The notes beneath the pieces are model-generated. The model did not search any database, had not been told where the DNA came from, and worked only from the letters and a program-made list of their open reading frames with translations. From contig ARYC01000463.1 of NCBI GenBank assembly GCA_000711775.1, forward strand, positions 1-64,000: a stretch of 64,000 bases of DNA, given 5' to 3'. Made by a program: the position numbers and the translations under genes. Numbering within the stretch: position 1 is the first letter of the stretch; each line of letters opens with the position of its first letter. This stretch comes from Oxytricha trifallax. Its lineage: Eukaryota; Ciliophora; Spirotrichea; Sporadotrichida; Oxytrichidae. Below are positions 10,518 to 22,500 of this stretch, piece by piece.

Positions 10518-11720
10518 CTTAACTGAATCCAGTTTATAGAGGCATGTCAAAGAGATGCACTCTGGAAAATCCAAGGTTTATTTTAAAAATAATAAAGTAG
10601 ATGGCTGGTACTAGTGTACGACTTGTATCAAATCTTACACTCACTCAGCTAAAGTTAAAAGACATATTCAAAAACATCATTTTAGCCAGTTTTTAAAATA
10701 AGATAAAGAAACATTAAAAATTATACCAGGCAAGAGAAAGTCCTATTCTATAGAGTCTTAAAGAGAGCAGGGAGAGATTTAAGAAGAATTGACGATTTGA
10801 GTCAATAAATCAGCCAGCTAATAAATTATAAATAGCATGCTTCTTAGAAAGAGCTATGTCTATACCTGAATTAAATGCAATTGATCTTAGTTTTTGTATT
10901 GACAACTATTTACAAATTGATGTGCCTAACAAGGCAAATCTCATAGTAGTTGATGAGTATGATTATAAAGTATATCTTTTCAAATATCTTATTAGTAACG
11001 AGCAGTATCAAAATGATATTGAAAATGAATAAATAATACTAAGAGAGGCTCAGAAAAAGGAATGCAAGAACTTGCTTGAACTCGATGGAGTTATTCTTGG
11101 ACAAGTTTTTATTGCAATACGACTAAGAAGTTTAAAATAATTCTCAGAGATTATCTATACCAGAAAATGTAATGCTAACTCTCTGTCCTTTAGAAATAGT
11201 TTTAATTGATTTCAATAGAGCAATAAGGTAAGAAAAAGTGACTTTAGCTGAGATAATAGGCACGAAAGAGTACTTCCCAATAAAAGGGATGTGGTATAAT
11301 GGCTCTGTTAGTGAGATGTATAAGTGGTAGCAGCAATAATCTAAGAGTGCGTTATGGAAAGTGTGAACATTGGAACAAAATAAGAAAAATAATCAATAAG
11401 TTTGGCTGTTAAATATATTAAGCAAGATGAAATATTCAATGAAATTAAGAAGATAGTTGAGATGATTATAATAAGAACTCCAGTATATCAAAGATCATCA
11501 TTAGAAGATTTGCTTGAAAGAAACACTAAAGAGAGCTAAGTTCAAGAGATACCACAAAGATAAAAAGATAAAATTTGTTTGAATTAATAACACTAATACT
11601 CATTAAATATTCATTAAATTCTCATAAAACCTGCGTTTTCTGTACTAATCCCAATAAGACTCCGCAAATACCTTACAAATCAAAACACTAAAAAATCTAA
11701 TTAAGGGTTTTGGGGTTTTT
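10518..11720 (+). mobile_element. TBE-2 fragment (57-kDa end)
   Basis: The right end has the telomeric repeat (AAGGGTTTTGGGGTTTTT) at about 11703-11720 followed by AAT. Upstream is a decayed 57-kDa gene. The rest of the element is missing; the left edge abuts MITE copy 1. Confidence 0.8.
10534..11600 (+). pseudogene. TBE 57-kDa zinc-finger/kinase protein, decayed (TBE-2)
   Basis: Plus-strand remnant. The zinc-finger region is hardly readable, but the kinase N-lobe is clear (IDLSFCIDNYLQID, VVDEYDYKVYLFKYL, LLELDGVILGQVF). The HRD/DFN catalytic segment is lost or frameshifted. The C-terminal tail (ERNTKESQVQEIPQR) remains. Several frame changes; not functional. Confidence 0.75.
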
Positions 11721-11819
11721 AATGAATAATTTTTATATCGATATAGTAGACTTAATACAAAGTAGTTGAAAGAGAGTTAATAAAGATAAGACTACGATAT
11801 GTGCAAGGCAAGGGATAAT

Positions 11820-13035
11820 CAAAACCCCAAAACCCCTTAATGAGTTTTATATGTGTTTTGATTGATGAGGGTAATGTTGGGGATTAGGGTTTATTTGTGT
11901 TTGGAAGCATCATTTTCAGTCTATTTATGAAATTATGAAAGTTTATATGATCAATCTTTTTATTCTCAACTTATGTTATCTCATTATTATAAGTATGTTA
12001 GAGCATTTTTAAATGAAAATGATAAGATTGAGTGATATTAATATCTATTTTACATTTTTTCCATAAGTTTTTACTTTTACTCGTCATTTTTATGAATTTT
12101 GATGATTGCATCTTTTTAAAAAAATGCCATTTATACACAAATATTTTTTAAGTTTTTATAAAAAATTATTTTCAAAATCAATTCAAAACTTTTATTTCTT
12201 ATGGGTAGCGTTCTTTATTATCATATTTTCATCCAATACAAAAAAGTTTGGTAACATAAGTAAAATTAAAATGAAAAATATGCATAAAATTAGTCATTTT
12301 AATGTTTTTGGTAGATTTAATTTTTTCATGTTTTAGTTTAAGACTTATTATAAATGGATATCAATCTTAAAATTGTGTATTTCTAATGAAACTTATATTT
12401 TAGACTCTTATTAAATATGGCCAACTTATAGGAGGTCAACCTGATAAAGATACCTGGAGAAAGTATGTAAAAACTGTAACAAGTTGTAGAGATGGATTTA
12501 CATTTTAACCTATTAAATTCCATTAAATTAGTACTAAATTTATTAAAATTTAATTTGTACCGGTACTAAATTAGTTTAATTTTAATTGGTACCAATTTAA
12601 TAGTACCAAAACTTAATTAGTACCAAGTTTTAATCTAATGAGGTTTTAATGGAAAAGTTCCAATATTGTTAAAAACCTTATTGGTACTAGTACCAACCTA
12701 AATTTATTCGAAGTTGGTGCCAAAATTTTAAGAAAATGGAGTCCCTAAGAATTATAAGATGATGTTTTCATAAATTTAAGCTTTTTAAATTAACTACGAG
12801 TGAACAATTAATGTACTTTCCTCTAAATTCTTCTAGTCAAATAATTTCTACATTACATTTATATAGATGTAGTAATGATAAAAAATAAAAGATTAAAGAT
12901 CTCAACCATGAAAATAAAAAATTTCATTGAATCTAACAACAAGAATGAAATTAATCAAAAAGAAACCCTAATCCCCAACATTACCCTCATCAATCAAAAC
13001 ACATATAAAACACATTAAGGGGTTTTGGGGTTTTG
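11820..13035. mobile_element. TBE-3, 1.2-kb non-autonomous TBE with perfect ends
   Basis: Starts with exact CAAAACCCCAAAACCCC (11820-11836) and ends with its exact reverse complement (13019-13035). It is flanked by AAT at 11817-11819 and 13036-13038. Inverted repeats of about 73 bp differ at one or two sites. The inside is AT-rich and contains only the TBE spacer that normally lies between the 57- and 22-kDa genes (GGAGGTCAACC block near 12432); all three genes are deleted. It looks like an internally deleted derivative that full-length elements could mobilise in trans. Confidence 0.92.
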
Positions 13036-14113
13036 AATGCACGTTTATTAATAAGTTTAGAGTTAAATGAATGAAATAGTTAACATATTATATGGACTTT
13101 TAAAAAGATTAGTCTTCTCTTCCTTTTCTTACAAAAATCTATTCTTATATTTCCCTTAAATAATCCATTACCAGAATCTATGGTATTAAATTATATTTAT
13201 TTTTATTCTACCTTATAAACTATCTTTCCTACATAATGTTTAAATTTCTCTGTAATTCTAATCTTTATGATTTGTTGCATTCTCTTTAATAAAATAAATA
13301 CCAATTCTATATTTCTCAACTAAGTTAATATTAAAATAATACGAAAGAAATAATGATGTATGTTAAGCTAAAAAGGGAGGTATTGTCATTAATCTTTCTT
13401 GTTTGTTTAATTCTCTATAAAAATAAATTTCACATTTCTTATCAAACTTCCTCTTTCATTTCCCTAAGTTTATTATATCATCAATACTCTAATGCAAAGA
13501 AAAAATCCCTTTAATATGCATGCACTTGGCTTAACTTTATATAAAGTTTATTGCATAAATTATTTAGTTAAACATAAAGTGGTACTAGAAAGTTTATTGT
13601 TATTTCTTTGAATTTACCCTAGAAAAATTATATTAATTAGTTTGATGATATATGAACAAAAATAGAAATATTGAAAATTTTTCATAATTCTAGAAAACCT
13701 AGGCTTGAATAAATTTAATATAATTTTATAAAACTCGACGCATTTAATCATAAATTAAATATAAGTTGCTGATGTAAATGGCAGAGTAAAAAATATTACT
13801 TCCATGATAAGTAAATTAAAAACTAACTCAATATAATTTTTATCATAATTAGGCTCAAAAGCTTGTAATGTCGCTTTTGTCTTGAATTAAGTTAATAATT
13901 TCAGCCCCCAATAAATTCTTTATAATCATAGAATTTCAAGCTCATTAAGGTGTCTTGTAGGTTTTGAATAAACATTGATTTTGGAAATAAAAAACGCTAA
14001 AAGTTTATTATAAAAATATATTTAAAAAAATTAATTATATTGAATTATTTTTTAAAAAAGCCTAACTTTAATTTAATTAATTAATTCTTAATGCTGCCGA
14101 TCTTTATTTTTAA
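13036..14113. other. AT-rich spacer, no features seen
   Basis: About 1.1 kb of low-complexity AT-rich DNA. No open frame in the ciliate code that looks protein-like, and no pointer pair noticed. Confidence 0.5.
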
Positions 14114-14530
14114 TATTGTAGAAATACTATTGAAATTAGGAAATTAATTTTAATTATATTAATTATAATTCAAAATAGTTTTAGTTAAATTTGGTTAATT
14201 TAAGAAAATAAAGCCTCATTCGATATATAATTCAAAATTATCTGAACTTTACTATCGGCGTTATATTTTAGTATCATCTTTGGAGAGAAATAAATTAATT
14301 TTTATTGAATGCCTTTAAATTACATTAATTATACTCTCAAATTAAAATTGAGTTATCTCTTCAATAATTCGATAAGATATTGCTCCCAATATCAAAGTCC
14401 AGATAAATTAAAAAAGTCAATCGAATGAGTCTAAGATCGTTTAAATCTCCCAAATTTAAGAGCCAATATAAATTTTTTTAATTAATTGAATTTAAATTAA
14501 TTTCCTAATTTCGAATGTATTCTTGCAATA
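14114..14530. repeat. Foldback MITE, copy 2 (decayed)
   Basis: Ends TATTGTAGAAATAC and TCTTGCAATA. The interior keeps the family blocks (GCCTCATTCGATAT, AAAGTCCAGATAAATT) but is more AT-rich and diverged than copies 1 and 3, so it is older. It lies just downstream of the end of gene B. Confidence 0.8.
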
Positions 14531-14624
14531 TTAAATAGAAATTGATTTACAGCGATGAGGAGTTAAAAGCACTTATTTATGTAATAAATAAAATACTTTG
14601 AAGAATTCTATTCCATCATAAAAT

Positions 14625-16544
14625 TCAAACTTGAAGATGAAGTTCAAAATCGTCTGTCATGTCATCTAGCTTCCATTATCCTCTCACCACATTCATTAAA
14701 TTTAATTAAATATTGTTTTTATTATGAAAAACATATTTGAATAAATAATGATAAATCAAATAATTAGTAATCAAATTTTACAAAATTAATTCTATTTATT
14801 CGTTATTATTTAATAGAAACTCTTTTAAGTTCATCCTAAATATTTTTAAGTATGTTAATAGAGATACAATTTGATTTTTGCCATTAAAAGTTAAAAGTTA
14901 AAAATATATAAAAATTATTGTGATTAAAATTTATTAATATCATTTTTTTCTTCTTTTTTAAACCTATATTTTTAAGATAAGTGTTATTATCATCCCTTGA
15001 GCAAAAATATACTTAACTTTAATAAAACTCAAATTCTGCTATTAATCGCACTTATTAAAATAACTAACTTAAATTCCTATTTTTATCCACTGATTTAATA
15101 TGCTCTTTAGTTTTTTTTCTTCATAAAATATAATCATAAGTATGTAAGACTCGAACAAAATTATTTTATTTATTTTAATTAATTAAATTATAACTTAATT
15201 TTGATTTCCATTTTCAATAGTTCCCTTATATAAGACTGAGTGCTTGCCGTGATATTTCTTGATGTACTTTATTTTCAGTCCCTTTTAGTACCCATTAATG
15301 GAAAAATAAATTCTTTTTATTAATTAATTATATTTTTCTTAATTATATTAATCAAAGGAGTTAAAAAATAAAAGGAGTAAAGACTAAATTGAAATATGTG
15401 AGATAGAGAAGAGACTTAATGATCAAAAATACATAGTTGCAGGTGACTTAAATTTCGTAGCCGAAAACTTCCAAAACATGTATTAAGTAACCAGAATCGG
15501 AGTGAAGTCACAAACTGCAATTGATGTAATTTTTCCATCATCTTCTAATGACTATCTGATATTAAAAAAATTACAGTTTCAAATATGTGACATCCATAAC
15601 AAAGAGCGTAACAAAGTAACTAGCTGAGTCAGATCATGAACTTGAATTAGATTGGTACAATAATAAATCTAATAAACCAAGCCAAAGGCCCAACAAATTG
15701 CGATTGAAAGACAGCACATAAATAATTAAAGAACTTTGGATGAAAGGCAATTCTAAACAAGCTACCAAATTTATTGGGATCGTAATTGGAGCTAAACCAG
15801 CAAAAATAGTAAATTAACTTTTAAATCATACCCTTGAAGAATCTAAAGTTAAAGCTAATTAATTCCTTGAAATTCAAAATACAAGATGCTATTATGAGCC
15901 TTTTCCTAATAAGTCACTTATAGAATCACTCGATTAATTTTAAATGGAAACAACTTACTACAGGTATACAAGAACACAAAAATTTCTTTCCGATTCACAA
16001 AGAAACTTCTCTAGGCCCTGATAATTTTAGTGATAGATTCCTTAGACAAAAATTCAATGCTCTACCATCAATTTCCCACACAAAGGATTGGATCAATAAG
16101 AAGGCTAATTCACCACCATGGATGAATGACGCTAATCTGATGTTACTCTCAAAAACAGATAGTCTCACACCAAAAATTTAAAAGACTAGGCCTATAGCCA
16201 TGTCTTCAGCAAAGAGAAAACTCCTTGAATCTTCTTGGATGAGATTATATTCAAATAACTTATGGAGTACAATAGACTAAAGGTAAATCGGTTTCAGGCC
16301 GATGGCCTAAATGGGGCAAAACACAGCACAGCTAAGTCAAGACATTGATTCAAATAGATAATAACAGATTTGGTATATTGATATTACCTCAGCCTTCCCA
16401 TCACCATCAATGACTCTCCTGATTGATGAAATTGATAAAAGGAGACAATTGTTCAGATAAAAATACATTTAATTTAAAAGGGCTTGACCCTTATATATTA
16501 TCATATATTTTAGATCGAGGTCATATTATTTTTATTATTATTAA

Positions 16545-16578
<34 letters not shown>

Positions 16579-19500
16579 GAAATATGTTATACTAAATCCA
16601 GTAATTCAATCTTTACTCATAATTTGTGAATCATCTTATTATGTTTGAAATATATATATAAGTTACACTATAATAGATTCAATAAATCTTCTCATTATTT
16701 CACTACAATAATATATTCTATCCAAAATCAGCAGTATCATTGGTAAATTATCAATTTAATGTTAATAATTTTTCTTATAGGAGAAGGTATGTTGGCGCCC
16801 AAATGTTTTCGAAATCCAAAATCTGAGTCTAATGTATTTTGTAAAAAAACATCAAAATCCTAAAAAGGTTAACAAACAAAGATTTTGTGGGGGGATAGAT
16901 CCTACCCACCTAATCTTAAGAAAAATAATTTTGAAAGAAAGTTTCATTTTTTTCATTTTATTATTCGTAAGTTATTATTTTTCACTAAAAGAAACGGCTT
17001 TCTTGATATTACTTAAGTAATATTAAGATACATTAGCAAATTTCTGTTTAAATTTTTATTGTTTAATTTTTAAACATTAATTTTCCTTATAAAATGCGAT
17101 TTAATTTATGTTAAATTAAATGCATTAAATAAGATTCCTTTTATATATGAAGAACGCTATTAAGAGTAATCATGCTAAACAGCTTCTTTGCCTTAATTTT
17201 TAACGGTGGTAAAGGATGTTTAATCAATATTAGCAATGATAATTTGCAATTTATTTAAAAAAATTAAAACAAATAGGCAATGGTCCCATGGGAGGTTGCT
17301 ATAATTTTTATTCTCATTCTTATAAAATGGTCTAAAAAATAAACATCAAAGCAGCATGTTAAAACTTAATAATTAGGTCAAAAATAATCTTTCCAAATCA
17401 TAGGAATATTTCATATCAACTTCATAAAAGTATTAGATTTTGAATACATAATTATTATTTTTTTCAATATATTTTATTCACTAATTTATATTACTATTTA
17501 ACAATTAACTGATATAATAACATGAAGAGCTTTTTATTAATGTTAAAAAATAGATCATTATGAATAAAAAAAACTATTGTATTTTAACTTTATATCAGTT
17601 AATCATTAAATAGTAATATAAATTAGTGAATAAAATATATTGAAAAAAATAATAATTATGTATTCAAAATCTAATACTTTTATGAAGTTGATATGAAATA
17701 TTCCTATGATTTGGAAAGATTATTTTTGACCTAATTATTAAGTTTTAACATGCTGCTTTGATGTTTATTTTTTAGACCATTTTATAAGAATGAGAATAAA
17801 AATTATAGCAACCTCCCATGGGACCATTGCCTATTTGTTTTAATTTTTTTAAATAAATTAAATCCTGTTCAAGTCTATTAATGATCAATTTATATTTTTA
17901 TTTATAAAGTCCATTAATTTTGACGTCGCAAATTTTAAAATTTACCGACGCCTATATTTTGCAATTATATTATTTTTATATCAAGATTAGTAACTCTACA
18001 GTTTAAGTTTGACTTATATCAAAGCTTTAAATATATTAGATTTAATTATTGATTATAGGAAAAATTATAAAAAGTCATGGTTTTTATTGAATGTATTCTG
18101 TGAAACTATTATTAAATTAAAAAAGATAAATACTTATAATTGTTATGAAAAATTCATTAAATTATATTTATAATAAATTTTACTTGCCAGGGAACTCAAG
18201 CCTCCCTCAAATTTTTATATTTCTGATCGAGATCATTTAATACTATTAATAATTTGAAAATTTCCATTTTTAAGTTTCATTAAAACTTTCTTATATCAAT
18301 TAAGTCATATACTATATTATTATTTAACATTTAAATAAAATAACTTTTTTCTCATAATTAGATTTACTACTTTAATGAATTATTTGCCATAATTTTGATG
18401 ATTTGATATAATTTTTTTAAAGAGTTTTTACGGATAATAAATTGAATACACTCTAAGAATTTTATATCCATCTAAATTATTCAAAGAAGCTTACCAAATT
18501 ATAAAAATTATGGAAATAATTTATTTTTTTTTATAAAGAAAAAGTTATTTGTTTATATAAATTAAAATTTTTTTCTTCTTTTTCCTCAAATACATTAAGC
18601 TTCTACAAGAGATTTTTAAAATATTTTTTGTAAGGGAACCTCCCTAAAATTTGATTAAAACGGATACTAATTAATAAATTATAAGGCTATTGATTCACAG
18701 CAGACGTCCTTAAGTCGTAAGTGACGTAAAGTTTAAAAAAGTTAACGTATGAATCTCTCATTTGAATAAAGTAATAGATAGTTTAAGGATTTTATGGATG
18801 TTTTTAGAACTTCTACAAAAATTTTTCATTAAATTGCTATTGATATGATTTAGAAATCTTTTAAGTTTCAGCTTAAACAATTTATCATATGTTTTTATAA
18901 AAGTTTAACAATATTTTTTAAGGATTATTAGGAAGTTAAAAGCAAAAGATAATCTGAATACTTTATGAAGAGGGGGGATTTTCAGACTTATTTATAATCT
19001 TCTGATTATATTTGTCATAATTTATCTGACTTCTACTTATTTTTATTATAAAATTGATTATAGGTGGAGAAAAGAAATTTTAACCGGTGTTATTTTCATT
19101 AGAGTAATAGATCTTTTCCAATTAATGGAAATATCAATAGATTCTGAAGAATGATGATTTTGGGTAGGAAAAAAAATATTTTTGTAATAATAAAATATTG
19201 TGGCATAATTAAAATAAGCATATGTGACCTCAGGAAGTCACCTTGTGACTGGAAGGCATCGGATGTTCTGTGACTGGAAAGCGTCGGATGTTCTGTGACA
19301 GGAATTCATCTATGCCCATTTATAATTAAGATAGTTAATTTTCAAATATATATGTATTTCTACAAAAATGTAGAAATCTCCAACTTCATCGGTTCCCTTA
19401 CCAAGAATGACACCTGAAGCGATGACGAGTTTTTCAAATGTCATTTCACTTTAGATTTGATAATATAATATTGGCATAAATTCAAAATTAAATTTAGAAA

Positions 19501-22500
19501 TACTTATAAATTAAGAGGACATATTTATTTGAACAATTTTTTAATTATTTTAATTACATACAAAATTGACTATTTTCCAGAATTTTTTTAACAATTAAAT
19601 CATATTTTATTTTAATGAATTTATTAAAGTAAATTGAAATAGAATTTTCATAAAAATATTTTAATTATTATTTATTTAATTCTTATAAATTAAAAATAAA
19701 AATAATATAGTATAGTACCAAAATTTATAAACTTTTGTTTCCATCGTAGACATAGAAGCCAGTCCATGTCTGAGTTGATTAATTAAGAATATTCAAAACC
19801 CAAAACCTTAAACAAGCAGTTTGATAGATATAATTAGACTGATTAAGAATACTTTATTATTATTTTGATATGGCTTATATAGAGGTTTAAAGTTAAATAT
19901 TTGTAATTTAAGTAAGTATTTATTATTTATGACAGTAAGTTTATAGATTTCTGTTTCTGTCGCAATATTTATGTGAAGATTATAGTGATAAACTCAAACT
20001 GATTCTTATTTACATTTCTATAACACGGTAGCTTCATAAATACTTTCTTATACTGTTAAGCATCACCGCCAGTTAACTTTGAATTTGAAAGATAGCAATA
20101 TCTAATTAAGACGAAGAGACACTTAAAGTTATAGTTACATCATTTGATTATATAATTAACGATAAAACACTTAAAGCACTAATAAATCAATTTGCACACT
20201 AGGATTGGAGTTAAGAAAAGTTTAATAAAAAAATAATCATTAAAGAAGTTTGCAAAGAGAATTTAGTGATTTGAGAATTAATTTTAATTTGAAATTCAAA
20301 ACTAGATAGTAAAAAGAATTAGTATAGATTAGAGTAAACTCTTAATATAGTCATCATTTTTATCATAATGGTTTTATTGATCTTTACTTAGTCTTGTTGA
20401 ACTCCTCAAAGATATTGGGCTTTAGTTGCTTAGCTTGCAGTCGTCAAAACCCATTTTTTTACTGGTGCTTCAGTTGAAACCTCGCCCACTTCTCACTTTA
20501 AGAGAACCATAGTTTTATTCTTGTTGAAGGAGAATACTCCATTATGTTTGGATAAAATTTAATTATTTTTAGATACTTAATAAATTTAATCATCATGAGC
20601 TTTAATTAATAAATATCATCTTAAAATTAATAAAATGATCTCTATAAATAAACCTATTAGTTTAATAACATATGTTAAGCATTAAAACTTAAAAAGCTTA
20701 AATAAGGATGATTAATTTTATCCAAACATAATGGAGTATTCTCCTTCAACAAGAATAAAACTATGGTTCTCTTAAAGTGAGAAGTGGGCGAGGTTTCAAC
20801 TGAAGCACCAGTAAAAAAATGGGTTTTGACGACTGCAAGCTAAGCAACTAAAGCCCAATATCTTTGAGGAGTTCAACAAGACTAAGTAAAGATCAATAAA
20901 ACCATTATGATAAAAATGATGACTATATTAAGAGTTTACTCTAATCTATACTAATTCTTTTTACTATCTAGTTTTGAATTTCAAATTAAAATTAATTCTC
21001 AAATCACCAAATTCTTTTTGTAATAATAATGTTTTGGGTTATAATTAATACTATTGGCTAGATTAATTGTCCTTATAAAACATTCAATATTGTAGGAATA
21101 CAATTGATTTGTGAAAATAATACACTGGTAATAAAATAAATAATTAAATTTGTGGCAGTTAACTTTCTGGAAACCTAGACAATATGGTACTTCTTTGAAA
21201 GAGAAATAAAAAATACCTGGACTTTAGGATTGGCGGTACCCCTCTATCGCATCATAGAAGTGAGATAACTTGAGTTTAATATGAGGTGATTTGTTAAGTT
21301 TATTTTAGTGTCAAAATTAAATTCAAGTTATATCACTTCTATGATGCGATAGAGAGGTACCGCCAATCCTAAAGTCCAGCTATTTTTGATTTCTCTTTCA
21401 AAGAAGTAACATATTTTCTAGGGTTTCCAGAAATCAAACTGCCACAAATTTTAATATTTATAGATTTATCTTTATATAAATTTCCCAAATCAATCATATT
21501 TCTACAATAATGGTTTGCGAATTTAATTCAAGCCTGATTATAAATAATTAAAGCAGACAACTTTATTTTAATTTGATTGTTCTTATCTCCTATTTTAACT
21601 TCTTCAATAATAATTGAGTTTTATATACTGGGCTCATTTCTTCCTCTTTTTAAGAACTGATATATTAAAACATAATAAATAGAATGGATTATCTTACAAG
21701 ACTATCAATCGCATTAAGAGAGTAATTGACTTTGATGATCCATTTTATAACACTAATTTAAATTATAAACTTTATTAATGCAGAGGGCTTTATAACATAA
21801 TTTTAAGTTCATACACGCTGATCAGGCAGTATTCACGTTTGATGCCTTCATATCAAGGTCTAGGTATAAAAGATATAGCAACATTGAAGTATAGGATAAA
21901 AAGTTAAATGTTTAAACTGATGCTATAATTGGTGGAATAAGCGAAGATAATAGCCTCGAGACTTATGTTATCCACCCTCTCTCAATAAAGACTTAATAAT
22001 ATAGAAAGTTATTGTAATAACTAAGAGACAAGTACGCTGACTAAGAGAATATTCTATTCGTTGATAACTTGTCAGTTCATAAAACTAAAGATTTAAGGAA
22101 TGAATATGAAAGATTTAACATGACACCTGTATTATATATTCCCTATAGTCCTCAGTTTAATAGAATTGAACTTTTTTGGGGGCTATTGAAAAGCCACTAC
22201 AAGAAACTTATACTCTTTCAATTGATATCAGACTTGAAGATAGATACAGTCGATTATATTAAGAGTGGTGCCAAGAGAGTCAGTGATGATTAAGCTAAAG
22301 TATACGCTAGAGATGGGATATTTTGTGTTTATTAATATGTTTTAGATTTAAGAATGAATAAGTTCTTATATTTATTAACTCATAAAGGGATTCAGCTTTT
22401 CTTTATTTTCTTCATCTGAAGGATTGCTTGGACTTTATTTCTTCTCTTAGTGCCAGCCCCCTGCATCTAAGTTCATCTCGTCTGGCTTTTATAAATCTTT

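Larger units (their letters stand above)
15301..19366. other. 4-kb IES of gene B containing a LINE
   Basis: Bounded by AATG (CATT on the coding strand) at 15297-15300 and 19367-19370, which joins DFYI to NGYQKG in frame. The equivalent place in gene A has no IES at all (one continuous MDS at about 7987-8150), so this IES is specific to gene B. It holds a LINE fragment, a 269-bp-arm inverted repeat and a short tandem repeat; the rest (16640-17247, 17860-19232) is AT-rich with nothing recognised. Confidence 0.8.

Noticed and set aside
12106..12336. 76-codon plus ORF in TBE-3
   Set aside because: AT-rich, Phe/Lys-rich by composition; no match to any TBE gene.
11820..13035. Telomeric repeats taken as a chromosome end
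   Set aside because: C4A4 runs are internal, inverted and flanked by AAT duplications, so they are transposon ends.
16423..16629. 68-codon plus ORF ending in an Ile-rich stretch
   Set aside because: The Ile run is the ATT tail of the LINE; not a separate gene.
19233..19307. Repeat array considered as CRISPR
   Set aside because: Units are directly adjacent with no spacers, and the genome is eukaryotic.
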